From the NCBI GenBank assembly GCA_030144725.1, contig JASKMD010000008.1, forward strand, positions 11,317,344 through 11,381,343: 64,000 nt of DNA. The letters are read 5' to 3'. Below the pieces are notes generated by a model, which was not told the DNA's origin, searched no databases, and was given only the letters and a program-made list of their open reading frames with translations. The stretch is from Haematococcus lacustris (taxonomy: Eukaryota; Chlorophyta; Chlorophyceae; Chlamydomonadales; Haematococcaceae). The first letter of the stretch is position 1; each line of letters starts with the position of its first letter. Of this stretch, positions 23,201 through 34,551 are shown in pieces. The position numbers and the translations under genes are program-made.

Positions 23201-23754
23201 GGGGGGAGTGGGGGTAGGGGGGGAGCATCAGGGGGTTGGGGAGGCTGCACGGCTGGAGGCTGAGGGGCGCTGGGGGAGCCTGGGGTAGGGTAGCCCACAA
23301 GGCAGGTGAGAAATATGCGCAGTACAAACAGCGAAGCGATGAAGCGGAGCTGAGAGTGGGTTTCAGCCCGCAGCCGGAGGTGCTCCCTCAGCTTGCGCCT
23401 GGTCTTCTTGCAGCCGCGCAGCACTGCGCCCTCGGGGACCTTAATCACCTGCAGCCAAGCACAATTAACATTTTGACAGGCCATTTCGACAGGCCAAGAC
23501 AAAAGGCGGGGTCAACACAAACAGTGCGGGGACACATAAGGCGGGAGCAGACCCACACCTGACGTTGACGCGTGGCCCAGCCATCACGGCGCGCCTGCCG
23601 TTGCTTGCCTTGGGCGGAACGAGACGCTGCGATGGAACCAACAGGAGCGACGGGTTATCTCACAGCGCGTAACTCACGTCTAGGGCTCACGTCACGGCTG
23701 GGGAGACGCACCTTTACGTTTCTTGTCGCTACCCTTCCGCTTCTTCTTAGCCAT
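20278..23754 (-). CDS. Fanzor-type RNA-guided nuclease, near-complete (copy D)
   Basis: Fanzors are eukaryotic relatives of transposon TnpB that use a RuvC nuclease and a guide RNA to cut DNA. Three large exons stay in phase: 23448-22701, 22402-21243 and 21063-20278, giving about 897 aa. A likely N-terminal exon starts at 23754 with MAKKKRKGSDKKRKG, a strong nuclear localisation signal, but its junction to the next exon is unresolved in my model. All catalytic positions are present: Asp in VGIDPGVTQAV (RuvC-I), Glu in VLVDEHRTSRVSS (RuvC-II) and Asp in WLDRDCNAALNM (RuvC-III). TDGVSVCVHY marks the WED-like strand before RuvC-I. The middle segment is Pro-, Asp- and Glu-rich. Zinc-ribbon cysteines are largely lost. 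The first long intron uses a GC donor and holds AGGTC repeats. Expression and guide RNA are unknown. Confidence 0.82.
21205..21254. repeat. Small tandem duplication of an exon-intron boundary
   Basis: CACCCTCACCTTGTTAAAGAACT occurs twice, the second copy at the 3' end of Fanzor copy D exon 3 (minus). The duplication therefore repeats the splice donor, giving two possible GTGAGG donors. Confidence 0.8.
22403..22690. repeat. AGGTC/AGGTATC pentamer-heptamer array in Fanzor copy D intron
   Basis: About 290 bp of GTCAGGTCAGGTATCAGGTCAGG-type units fill almost the whole intron between exons ending at 22701 and starting at 22402 (minus). On the sense (minus) strand it reads CCTGACCTGATACCTGAC and runs directly into the acceptor CTGCAG. 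Confidence 0.95.
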
Positions 23755-23789
23755 CACGCGATGCGCAGTGCGACGGGCGGTGGCTTGGG

Positions 23790-23995
23790 TTTCCCGTGAA
23801 AAATACACGCTCATGCCACTTCTTCATGCCAGCCTGCTCCTTCAAGTCAGCCACATGCTCCTTATCCAGGTGGCCCGCAGCTGCGACTCTTGGCGTCGAT
23901 GCCATACCCACACGCCATCCTGATGAACATTTGAGCCTCCACCCCGCTCTATCTCTGGCTGCCTTGGCAGAGCTTGACAAAGCGCTCTGCATGTG
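23790..23995 (-). pseudogene. Fanzor central-exon fragment (copy H)
   Basis: Minus-strand frames match the start of the large central exon of copy D: an acceptor TGCAG, a KAARDRAGW-like segment (KAARAKLGW in copy D), then MACGYGID and DKEHVADLK. Frameshifts and stops break it. It ends about 35 bp upstream of the copy D start codon, so the two copies are head to tail. Confidence 0.75.
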
Positions 23996-24002
23996 CATGC
24001 AG

Positions 24003-25218
24003 TCGCGTCGGGTCGGGTCGGGTCGGGTCGGGTCGGGTCGGGTCGGGTCGGGTCGGGTCGGGTCGGGTCGGGTCGGGTCGGGTCGGGTCGGGTCGGGTCG
24101 GGTCGGGTCGGGTCGGGTCGGGTCGGGTCGGGTCGGGTCGGGTCGGGTCGGGTCGGGTCGGGTCGGGTCGGGTCGGGTCGGGTCGGGTCGGGTCGGGTCG
24201 GGTCGGGTCGGGTCGGGTCGGGTCGGGTCGGGTCGGGTCGGGTCGGGTCGGGTCGGGTCGGGTCGGGTCGGGTCGGGTCGGGTCGGGTCGGGTCGGGTCG
24301 GGTCGGGTCGGGTCGGGTCGGGTCGGGTCGGGTCGGGTCGGGTCGGGTCGGGTCGGGTCGGGTCGGGTCGGGTCGGGTCGGGTCGGGTCGGGTCGGGTCG
24401 GGTCGGGTCGGGTCGGGTCGGGTCGGGTCGGGTCGGGTCGGGTCGGGTCGGGTCGGGTCGGGTCGGGTCGGGTCGGGTCGGGTCGGGTCGGGTCGGGTCG
24501 GGTCGGGTCGGGTCGGGTCGGGTCGGGTCGGGTCGGGTCGGGTCGGGTCGGGTCGGGTCGGGTCGGGTCGGGTCGGGTCGGGTCGGGTCGGGTCGGGTCG
24601 GGTCGGGTCGGGTCGGGTCGGGTCGGGTCGGGTCGGGTCGGGTCGGGTCGGGTCGGGTCGGGTCGGGTCGGGTCGGGTCGGGTCGGGTCGGGTCGGGTCG
24701 GGTCGGGTCGGGTCGGGTCGGGTCGGGTCGGGTCGGGTCGGGTCGGGTCGGGTCGGGTCGGGTCGGGTCGGGTCGGGTCGGGTCGGGTCGGGTCGGGTCG
24801 GGTCGGGTCGGGTCGGGTCGGGTCGGGTCGGGTCGGGTCGGGTCGGGTCGGGTCGGGTCGGGTCGGGTCGGGTCGGGTCGGGTCGGGTCGGGTCGGGTCG
24901 GGTCGGGTCGGGTCGGGTCGGGTCGGGTCGGGTCGGGTCGGGTCGGGTCGGGTCGGGTCGGGTCGGGTCGGGTCGGGTCGGGTCGGGTCGGGTCGGGTCG
25001 GGTCGGGTCGGGTCGGGTCGGGTCGGGTCGGGTCGGGTCGGGTCGGGTCGGGTCGGGTCGGGTCGGGTCGGGTCGGGTCGGGTCGGGTCGGGTCGGGTCG
25101 GGTCGGGTCGGGTCGGGTCGGGTCGGGTCGGGTCGGGTCGGGTCGGGTCGGGTCGGGTCGGGTCGGGTCGGGTCGGGTCGGGTCGGGTCGGGTCGGGTCG
25201 GGTCGGGTCGGGTCGGGT
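24003..25218. repeat. Pure (GGGTC)n array, about 1.2 kb
   Basis: Roughly 242 uninterrupted copies of GGGTC form the array; I see no variant unit inside it. It lies at the position corresponding to the intron just before the central exon of the Fanzor family, where copy D has the related AGGTC array. All six frames are open because the 5-bp unit encodes no stop (VGSGR or PDPTR peptides). Its purity suggests recent expansion or an assembly-collapsed tract. Confidence 0.97.
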
Positions 25219-25699
25219 ACAATGACCAGGCAGCCTTCACAATGATGCGCTCGCAGCCTTTGTTTGATTACAACTCATGCTTTCACTTTGGTGTAGCATG
25301 AGGGCTGTAGGCTGTTCAGGAGTTGCAACTGGCCAGGGGTGCCAGGCAGGCAGGCAGTCCAGGCACCACCCACCGCTCCTACGCCTGTCCACCGCTGATC
25401 TTTGCCAGTCCCAGCGTATGTCCCGATCTCAGCTGTGTCTCACGGCTGCGGACCCATATAGGCACTAGCCTATTCTGGACACCTGTTTGTTTGTGGGCGC
25501 AAAGTGTCCCTGGTTCATGGCTGCAGCATGAGAAGCCTCGCGGAGACATGCTTTCCATATCATCTTCACATGTCCCTGTCTCGGTCGTCCCTATGCCGGC
25601 TAACTTGCAACACATTCCGCGCGGAAACACTACACTGCACCGCGGAAGCCAGCGCGATACTCCGTTGCCTCTCACGGTGATGTTCCCTGGAGGACGGCA
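25219..25699. other. Spacer with Fanzor 3'-end sequence and a dispersed repeat
   Basis: 25218-25243 (TACAATGACCAGGCAGCCTTCAC) matches the sequence just after the copy C stop codon. 25255-25320 contains a dispersed motif, TTGATTACAACTCATGCTTT...GCATGAGGGCTGTAGG, also found at about 47066-47107 and 53832-53877. The rest up to the PLGG1 stop codon shows nothing recognisable. Confidence 0.6.
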
Positions 25700-28600
25700 C
25701 TACGCGATGATGCCGATGAGCACCTGACGCACGGCCGGTACGGTGGCTAGGAAGGTGGAGATGATGCCGACCATCGAGTAGCTGAGGGCGCAGAAGGGCA
25801 ACGCCTCCGGCTCCTGAGGTGCAGCGTGCAGGTGACAGTGTCATGACCGTTTGACAGCCACCCCTGTGAGCAATGGCTGGGGTTGCGGGAGCCCTGCTGG
25901 TCAACGAGCTAGTCAGGCAAGCTTCTACTGCCAACCTGCTGTTTCCTTGCCCTCTCAGTGTGTCTGGCTCGGCCTAGCAGTGCAGCCGGCACTGGCCTCC
26001 CAGCCATCAAGCAGCAGCAGAGTAGGCTGGGTCCTTCAACACCCACAGCAATGGCAACAAGCATGACGGCGCCATGCCCACCAGGCCTTGTCGTGCCCCA
26101 CCTTTGATGTCAGCGAAGCGGTGCCCAGGCCACCAGCTGTGCCTGCTGCCGCCAGGCCCCGGGCAATGGTGTCACGAATGCCCAGGGCAGACATCAGGCT
26201 GGGGCCAAAGTTGGCGCCCAGCATGCCCTGCAGCAGTACAGCCGCCGCTGTGATGGCGGCAGGCGCCTCGAACTGAGCGCCAATAGGCAGGGCCAAGGCC
26301 ACGGTGACGCTGCGGGGAATGAGCGCTAGCGCTAGGTCTGCGCACCAGGGGCACCAGGGGCATTAAGGGCATCAGGGGCATCAGGGGCATCAGGGGCACC
26401 GGGGCAGGTGGAAGCGAGGCGGGGTTGCAAGGCATGAGGTAGCTGCATGGTGGAAGCACATGAGCCAGGCATGGTAGCAAAGACTCTGTGCAAGGTCTGT
26501 CTGGCCCTTTGGTGATGCTGGTGTTGACACCAATGATGCTGGTGGGGCAGGTGATAGTGGTGATGGTGGTGAAGGTGTGGTGATGCTATGGATGATGATG
26601 TCGACCCCTCCACCTACAAGCCCCAGCTTATGACATCTCAGCAACCCTCCTCCCATGCCGCCCCTCCTCCCTCGCTACCTCCTCTCTCAGGAGTTGGCCC
26701 CCTGGTGCCTTCACTGTGTGTCACCCCTGCTGCCCTGCTTGCTGCATCCTGCAGCCGAATGTGCGCTGCAGCTGTCTACACCCTCGTCGCATCCACATTG
26801 CCATGACCGTGCCCATGCTGCTGCCCTCCAGCTGCCACCTGTGCCTACCTTGCGCCCATGGCCTCAACCAGCCAGCTCAGCCTCACACTAGCTGGCTTAC
26901 CTGTCTGCAGCCCCAAGCCCCTGGCTGCAAAGGCAGTGGAGAAGAATGAGAAGAGTGAGGACAGGAAGGTGGCGCCCAGGATCTCAGGCGCATGGCGGCG
27001 CATGGTGTCCCGCTGCTGGTAGATGCGGAAGCCCATGGAGATGATGACCACCCCCAGGAAGGACATCAGCAGGTCCCCTGCCCCCATGGCCCCGGCACCC
27101 TGCAGCAGAGGCGTGGCGCAGGACCAGCTGCAGGCTGGACAGGCTGACAGAGTGTGGTGGGGGATTGTGGGTGGTATGCACATCACTGGTGTTGTCATTG
27201 CTTCGCTCCCCAGTGTGAACACAATGAATACCCAGGCCCGTACCCACTCACAAGCTCATAGCAATGCCCTGACTGGGCACATGGCTGAGGTCAGCAGCTA
27301 TTGCAAATACTGCAAATGAGACAGTAGCAAAGGGACTGTATAGCGTGAGTCGACCTCCAAAAGTTGAGCTTTCGCAGTGAACGCTAGCATTAGCTGGAAA
27401 CAAAGCTTCATGGTGGTGCCCATGACCTGGGCCCTAGTGGCCAATAGCGAGGCTAGCTCTTTGCTGGACCTGTGAGGTGCGTGATGCCCGCATCAAGCCC
27501 ACATTGAGCTGAGCTCATGGCTCTGCCTGGGCCTGCATCACTAGCTGCCATGCGTGGCCATGCGCCAGCCAGAGTGACCTGTGTGACCAGAGTAGTGTCC
27601 GAAGGCAAACTGCCAGGCACGAGGCTCCGCCGGGCCACCCATCACTAGCCCCCAACACCCGGCAGCTGTGAGGCGCTGTGCAGTGGGGTGCGATGCTGTA
27701 ACTCTCATGAGGCGAGTTTTTGCTACCACCGACCAGCATGGTGCAGGTGCATGTCATGATTGTGATTGTAATGGTGGTAGTGCGCCTGCTGGTGCCGCTG
27801 CTGCCGCTGGTGCCGCTGGTGCCACCGCTGCTGCCGCCGCTGCTGCCGCCACTGCTGCCGCTGCTGCCGCCGCTGCCGCCGCTGCCGCCGCTGCCGTTGC
27901 TGCCACCGCCACTGCTGCTGCTCCAGCTCATCCTTGTGAAGTTGTGTGTTCAACAATTGCTTGTGCCACCTCATGCGCCCACCCACCCGCCAGGGTCTTC
28001 AGGCCTGGTCCCACCACTCTGTACCTACCCACCCCTCTTCTCTGCCCCTGCCCTACCTTCGAATAGTAAACCTTTTGCGCGGCGGCATACGAGATGCCCA
28101 TGATGCGTCCATGCAGCCATGCGCCTGCGTTTGCGGCCAAGGCTGTCATGACCACTGGGTGCAGCACGGCCTGCACCGCCTTGGGCATGGCGTTGCCCAA
28201 CAGGAAGCCGAGCAGCGTGGCAGACAGGTTGAAGGGCAGCGCCATCTGGGACCCCAGGCCAGCTGGGTCAGCCAGGGTGGCGGCCAGCGATGCGACAGCT
28301 AGGCCGCCCCAGGCTACCCAGTGGGCTGCCAGGTAGGGTGACGCGGCCTTGGCTTTGCTGACCTGCGGGGTGGCCGGCAGCAGAGCTTGTGGCAGGGGGC
28401 AGGTGGCTGGAGAGAGGCTGGGAGGGTCGGGATGATGAGCTGGGGCGGGAGAGGGAGGGCGAGGGGAAGGAGGGACAGGGGCGGAGGGAGGAAGGGTCCA
28501 TGGTCAGGAGTTCAGAGGCTGGGCCGGCGGTGGGCAACCCACATCAAGCAGGGCAAATGTGGGCTGTTGGAGATGGAGATGAAATAAATACACAAACAAA

Positions 28601-30465
28601 GAATGCCTACAAACTGGTTTGAATAGTGGCAGTGGTTGATACTCTGTCTGGGAGGGGTGTATGGTGGTGAGGTGCGCAAGTAGGGAGGTGGGGAGGGGAG
28701 CCAAGGGTTAGTGCAGGCTCTGCTTCCCACCTCCTTGTTCTCTGTCTTGACTAGTGCCCTGATGGCCACAGCTGTCTGGGCTGTGAACAGCAGCGTGGCC
28801 ACCATGCCTCCGCACAGGATGATCACAATCTTCAGCAGCTGGTCCCCTGCACCCGTTCATCAAGCTCATGCGCTTGGTGCTGAGCCCTGGCAGCCCACCA
28901 GCCTTGCTCAGCTACCAGTAGGGTGATCCTCGTGTAGTTAAATAAAACCAGTAAAAGTGTTCTTTGTAATTTCAAAAAAAGAAAAACATGTCTCATTTCA
29001 ATACCCACGGTGGTGTGTGCCCATGTGCCCACACCGACCGCTTCACACCCACCCAGCACTACCCTGCTCAGCCTGCAGCCTGCTACTGTTGTACCAGCTG
29101 CTGCACCAGTCCCAGAGTCCAGAGGGGTCCAAGATCAGTGGGGTGGGTCAGGTCAGCTGCTGCAGGCAGGCTGGGGGCGCTGCCTGATGCCTGCTCGCCC
29201 ACCCACTCACCCACCGGCAATGCCTGACAGGTTGAGGGGCAGGGTGACCAGGGAGGCGACGTAGAACAGGGGCAGCCACTTGGCAATCCAGTTCAGGCAC
29301 GGGCCAAACCAATCCAGGATGGCAGCGGCGCTCTTTTCGCCCACAACAAGCAGGGCTGCCACCACGCCAAACATGCCGACCTGCAGCAGGGGGAGCAGGG
29401 AGGAGCTGGGGTCTAGATCCAGATCCGGGTCAAAGTCAGAGCATAGGCCAGGGTCAGGGTTGCGGTCAGGGCCAGGGTCAGGAGTGCCCCAAACTTGGCA
29501 TATAGTCAAGTTGCTGCGCTGCCCCTGCCCCTGCCCCTGGCCTTGCCCCAGGCCCAGGCCCTGGCCCTGGCCTTGCCCCAGGCCCTGGCCCTGGCCCTGG
29601 CCCTCCCGCGTGCTCCCCATAGCTTCTTCTCCACCCCCTCCCAGGCGCTGGCGGCCCCCAGCACACACCAGGGGTCCTGGGAATTTAATGCCCTGAGCCA
29701 GCAGAGCTGTCTTCAGCGCCACATCCACTCCATACAGAGCCGCTGCACACATTGCAAGCCGCAAGTCGCATCAACGGGCTCACTGGGCGCTGTGCTCAGA
29801 TGGCCCTTAACTGCACAAGCCACTACCCCGCTGTTGCTGCCACGTGGCAGTCTTGGCTGAAGCTCAGTGCTGGTGGCAGGCAGTTGGGTGGCGGCCTGAG
29901 CAGCTCACCAAGGCCTGCCCATAGCTGCAAGTAGTCGGCAACGTCGCTGCGAGGGGCTGGGGTGGCGGCAGGTGAGGCAGAGGAGTGGGCAACATGCGAT
30001 GGCAGCCCACAGCCGCGCACACGGGTGGGTGGGAGGGCGCTGGTACTGCGCCGCTGTGCATGCTTGACGCTCCTGGGTGATCATCAGGAAGGCATGCAGA
30101 CCTGCTCGTTGAGCTGATACGTCGTCCTTGTTGGCATTGGGGTCAAGGAATGCTTCTGCCGAGTCACATGGACGTGGTGCTAGCAATGGAGCAATAGCTG
30201 GGGACGTGCATGGTGCTCACCATGGACTCAGAGTTGGCTGCTGCGATGGAAAGACGGCGCTAGGGATGAGGCCTGAATAGTCACGCAAGGTGGGCGTTCA
30301 TGCGCAATTCGGTGCTACAGCAGGCCGATGGCCCTTTCCTTGGGTGTGCTCGGCAGCGTGTTGAGTGTCAATCTCACCTGTTAGCTGGCGTTTTTCGCCC
30401 GAGAGCGACAACGACGATGGAGTGTGTGCACGTGCGCTACACAGCGCTTTGCGCTGCGATAGCAT
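25700..30465 (-). CDS. PLGG1: Plastid glycolate/glycerate transporter (LrgA-LrgB fusion)
   Basis: PLGG1 exchanges photorespiratory glycolate and glycerate across the chloroplast envelope. Exons on minus: 30465-30378, 30240-30221, a poorly resolved exon near 30164-30111, 29946-29909, 29742-29669, 29380-29215, 28846-28731, 28362-28057, 27099-26901, 26337-26102 and 25813-25700. All junctions from 29946 downstream are in phase; total about 470 aa, near the plant length. The first exons encode a Ser/Arg-rich transit peptide. The LrgA-like part includes GEKSAAAILDWF and WLPLFYVASLVTLPLNL. The LrgB-like part has AGDLLMSFLGVVIISM, LIPRSVTVALALPIG, GMLGANFGPSLMSALG and, near the end, EPEALPFCALSYSMVGI. 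Many hydrophobic segments fit a 12-helix carrier. It lies divergently from the SFT2-like gene, 522 bp between start codons. Confidence 0.93.
27770..27930. repeat. GCTGCCGCC triplet repeat in PLGG1 intron
   Basis: Imperfect (GCTGCC/GCCGCT)n repeats fill part of the intron between exons 28362-28057 and 27099-26901. They give poly-Ala and poly-Gly frames that I consider non-coding. Confidence 0.85.
29395..29620. repeat. Hexameric CCCTGG/CCCTGC repeats spanning a PLGG1 intron
   Basis: In sense (minus) orientation the intron after the exon ending at 29669 begins with GTGTGTGC and then GGGCCA/GGGGCA repeats. Its 3' end carries CCCTGACC-type repeats just before the acceptor at 29381. The two ends are partly complementary. 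Confidence 0.85.
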
Positions 30466-30987
30466 GTCGCAGTTCTGCGATAGACGAGCTTTGTCGCGAC
30501 TACGTTACGAAATTGGGCGCACTAGCGTCGCCTTGGAGCGGTTGCCCGTTTCTCCTTGATCAAGTTAGAGATGGTGAAGATGTTGTCGAGCACCAACCCA
30601 AAGGGCCATGCCAAGCGGGCAATTTGCCCGGCAAACGGAGCCAAAAAGTGATGTAGTGCGGGGGGAACTCCCGTCACCAACATATGTGAGAGAGCGGTTA
30701 CGAGGCTGCACCTGCGCCCGGTTGCCAGCTGCTGTGGAGGTTGCACACCACCGGACACATTGTCCCTAAACATAAACATATAAGGCCTACAAAACCCAGA
30801 CAGTAGGAAACTCAGAGTCTTCAATCCTAAGAGCTTCGGTCTGACACTCCTTGGTCTGGCACTGATGGATTCATCATGCGCATGGTATTTTGTTTACATG
30901 CATCCTTCTGTAGGGGGCTTTTGATTGGGTTGTTTATACATATCACATTGGCATAAGTGCTGCCCGCACTTCCCTAACCATAGCAGT
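30466..30987. promoter_or_regulatory. Divergent promoter region, PLGG1 and SFT2-like genes
   Basis: These 522 bp separate two start codons that point away from each other, so the region must hold both promoters. No canonical TATA box is evident on either strand. Codon-like composition is absent. Confidence 0.5.
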
Positions 30988-33315
30988 ATGGCCCAGTCTC
31001 TTGTGGACAAGTTTAAGCAGGCTATGAGCGCAGACGAAGAGCAACAAAGCTCGTCTTTGCTCAAACAAGTGGATGCGGCTGTGACATTGAGCTGGAAGCA
31101 GGTGATGAAAGTTCACGGGAAAGCGACGGCATCCAGCGCGAGCACTCGCGAGTTACCCAGCTTATGATTACCTCGCTGGTTGATGCGATGCAGCGTTTCA
31201 TCGGGTTTGGGGTAAGCACTGGGGTAAGCACATCGCCAGAGAGCTACCTCTTGACATTGGCGTTCAATGTTGATGCAGACATGCTTAGGCATAGGCATTC
31301 TTCTGACTCTCGTGGTAAGAGACAGTTAGCCGCACAGACCTGTATGTGCCATGACTTGCACAGAGCTGAGGTGCCCCTCCTTGTCGCAGTCCATTCCCAT
31401 GTTGTGGACCTTGAACATTACTGGGTTTGCTATTTTCTATTCGTTGGGCAGCCTCGTCTCCATTTGCAGGTGATAGCATGCACTGCATGCTAGCCCACAC
31501 TGCCACCAGACATAAGCATCCAGAAGCACTGCATGACAGACTGTCCATGGGCATAGCTCCTGTAACTTTGCCAGGCTGATCTGATCACGGCTGCGATGCC
31601 CTACGCCCTCGCTGCCCTGAGCATCCTGCTCCAGGGAAGGCATCTTTGATCAGCTTAGCCACAGTGACAGTCACTGGCTTGGCATGTCAGATCGCACATG
31701 CAGCAGAGCAAAATATGTGCAGTGGAGCAACTTGCACTGAATGTGTAGTTAAAGCAGGCAAGCAGCGTTGACAAGGCTGCAGCCCTGTCACAGGGGTCAG
31801 GCAATAGTGTAGGTGGTAGGCGCCCATGCCATGATGTGCCGTGTGCATGGAAACACAACTCTACACAGCTCCATAATACCATCCTGAGTGGTCCCTCTGC
31901 TCAGTGGGGTGCAGTGTTGAAAGACTGTACTGGGCAGCTGCTGAGGGTGTAGGCTAGGAGCACAAGAGCCACAGACACAGGAACACCCTCCCCAGCAACC
32001 CCCTGCCATCTCCTTAGCTCACCCTGACTGGCTGTGTGCTACAAGCTCTGCTGCACCGGCACTGAGAGCATGTAGGGTCACGTGCATGCCTTGGTGTATG
32101 TGCCTTGCCTGTCCCCCTCCCGGCCCCCTACCCCAGGCCCTACCCCAAGCTCTCCCCTATGCCATCTCCCCTGCCACCCCAGTGCCATGGATGGCATGGA
32201 CTGGCTGCCTACCAAGTAATGGTGGCATCATCATGACCACCACAAGCATCCTCGCACGGCATGGCAGGCACCAACTGCCGTCAGCCATGCGGCAGCGTGC
32301 TTTGCCATGCTGGCGCTGATCACGTTGGCGCCCCTGGGTCCTCCTATCTTTTTTTGCAAAGCATTGTCGCATGTGACTACCCTGCCTGAGCCTGGCTGGA
32401 CCCTGCTGTTGTTGTTGTGGCTGCACCCTCTGTCAGCTCTTGCAAACGTGGTTTGGCATGCCCTGCTTTGCCCTGCCATCTGAGCAGCACAGTGTTTCTC
32501 ATGGGGCCCGTGAAGCAATGCCAACGCATGTTTGAGCAGCATCGAGTCCTTGCCACCTCCGTCTTCCTCATCGCCATCGTGCTCACGCTGTTCCTAGCGT
32601 TCAAGGTGAGCCCACACACATAACCACCCACTTGCCAGGGAGCTGCAGGGTCACGGCATGGCAGGGGCTTGGGGCTGCAGGGCCGCAGAGTGAGGGTCAG
32701 GGCTGAGCGCAGTGGCCTGTCTGCTGTGCTGTGTAAAAGTCGCACTCCCACTTGCTGGGTGCCACATACGCAGCTAGGCCCTAGGCCCTACAGTGGTCAG
32801 CAGCAGGGAGCACACCGGGCGCACCCAGCAGGTAGCCACACATTGTCTAAGTCAGCAGCTATCAGCTACATGGGGAACATTATGCATCATATTGCATGCT
32901 CGTACAGACATGACATTGCCAGGCATCTGCTGTGTGCCCTGGACCTATGCAGTTTGGCAACGCGGGGCTATGCCTCATCATGATCTTGATACAGCTGGCC
33001 GCATTGCTATGGTGGGTGCTGTAATGCGGACTGAGGCACATCGCTGCACAGCCTAGGAAGCATGTGTGAACAGCCGCCTAACTGACTGCTATGTCAACAT
33101 ACACATCAGCACTGCTCATTTGGAGTGCTGCTCACTGTCGGGCAATTTTGCTCTCTGTGCTCGAGCTTCAGTAGCATTGACATATGTTCTATGACAAAGT
33201 CCTCTGGTAATGGCACATATGCCGGACGTGTTACTGGTGACGCAGGTATTGTGTTACTTGGATCCCAGGCGGTCAGGCAACCCTCAAGGCAGCAATCTTC
33301 GGAGGCAGCACATGA
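30988..33315 (+). CDS. SFT2-like vesicle transport protein
   Basis: SFT2/Got1-type proteins are small four-helix Golgi membrane proteins needed for vesicle fusion in retrograde endosome-to-Golgi traffic. Seven exons fit: 30988-31101, 31194-31211, 31279-31314, 31390-31469, 32488-32605, 32953-33011 and 33246-33315, giving 164 aa, the usual family size. The cytosolic N-terminus (MAQSLVDKFKQAMSADEEQ) is acidic. The RFIGFG motif opens helix 1, STVFLMGPVKQ is the hallmark loop before helix 3, and WYCVTWIPGG near the end matches the family WYSLSYIPG block. An alternative acceptor at 32485 would add one Ser. Two exons are under 40 nt. Confidence 0.9.
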
Positions 33316-33852
33316 GTTCAACACACCTGCCATTGCTAAATGGCGCTTTTAGCTTTTATGCTGACATTGCTACTGACTACTTCTTTAGAGCTTTGGCATT
33401 GCATTGCTGCCTTGCTATGTTGATGAGGTGTTTGGCTTTCGTTATGAGATTGTGGGGTGACCGCGAGACGGGAATAAGGACGGGGTTCACAAGTATATAG
33501 TGGGGGTGTTCTACATTGCGTCATCCATCCTAATCTCCATGTCATGAACATCTACATCTTCAAACGCACATTGACTCCCTAGGCTTTAGACGATATGCAA
33601 TGCCTACTGTAGACAATTCACTGGTAAACCCCAGGTGACTCAACAGTCAAGTGTTCAGCTGAGATAACACGAAAACAAACAAATCTGCTTGAAGTACATT
33701 TGGTACACGGCACATGCTTTTGTGCTCTCTGCTAGATACATGCTGGTGATGGGGTGAGGATCATCAAATTCAATGATACATTGTCCAAACCAGCTCGCCC
33801 CCTTTACTACCCCCATCAGCACTTGATGGGACTGGGCTGACCTGTCCAGCAA
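33316..33852. other. Convergent intergenic region, SFT2-like and SAP genes
   Basis: Tail-to-tail spacer holding both 3' UTRs. No additional coding or repeat feature seen. Confidence 0.5.
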
Positions 33853-34551
33853 TCAGAACTTCTGGAGCTTGGCTGCCTGAACCACGGGGTTGGCCTCGGC
33901 TAGCTGCTGACGCTGCAGAGTCTTGTAATCAAACTTGCAGGCGTGCGCTTCAGCGTACCGGTGAGCACTGCAAAACACGGCTTCTGGGTTGCATCTGCAC
34001 GCGAACCCAGTGAGGCCGACCTACGAGTAAAGACACACCAAGCAGCAGCTGTCAGGTCAGTGTCGCTGCCGAGGCCTGCTCTTGATCCATAGGACAGCAC
34101 AGCAAGCGACCCGTACCTTTTTGTTGCACGTTAAGCAACGTGATGGATTAGGCTTGCGCGCGGCAGGCGCGGCCGCGACAACAGTTGCTGGCTCAGCTGA
34201 GGACGTGGATGGGATAGCAGTATCACTGAGGGCTTGGGCAGCACTGGGCTCCGCTTGGACTGGGGCTGGTTGGGGGACAGCCGGGGATTTCAAAGCTTCC
34301 TGGACTGCGGCTTCTGCGGCCTTCTGCTTGCCGTTTTCGAGCTCCTGGTTTCGGTAGCATTTTGAGCACAACCCGCTGGTGCCGACGTTCCTGCGTGCGC
34401 GCAAGGCAACACATACCGAACCCTCGTTTCCACTCACAAGCTCTCACGCCAGCCCCATCCGAGCAAACACTCACGAGTAGAAACCACAGCCGGCTGCGCA
34501 CAGAGTAGGCTGTGCCGCCTTCTCCACGCTGTGTCCCTCCTCGTGAGACAT
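33853..34551 (-). CDS. A20/AN1 zinc-finger stress-associated protein
   Basis: Plant stress-associated proteins (SAPs) combine a ubiquitin-binding A20 finger and an AN1 finger and act in abiotic stress signalling. Three exons (34551-34475, 34390-34117, 34020-33853) join to 172 aa, a typical SAP length. The A20 finger is LCAAGC...GLCSKCYRNQ, about residues 17-42, with C-x3-C-x11-C-x2-C. An Ala/Pro/Ser-rich linker follows. The AN1 finger begins RCLTCNKKVGL near residue 112 and continues CRC...VFCSAHRYAEAHAC, with all Cys and His ligands present. The loop between the second CxC pair and FC is two residues longer than the common plant form. The protein ends QAAKLQKF, the usual SAP tail. Confidence 0.95.

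Noticed and set aside
23747..25301. Open frames of about 400-500 codons (VGSGR and PDPTR repeats) over the GGGTC array
   Set aside because: A 5-bp repeat without stop codons opens all frames. The edges are Fanzor debris, not a gene for a repeat protein.
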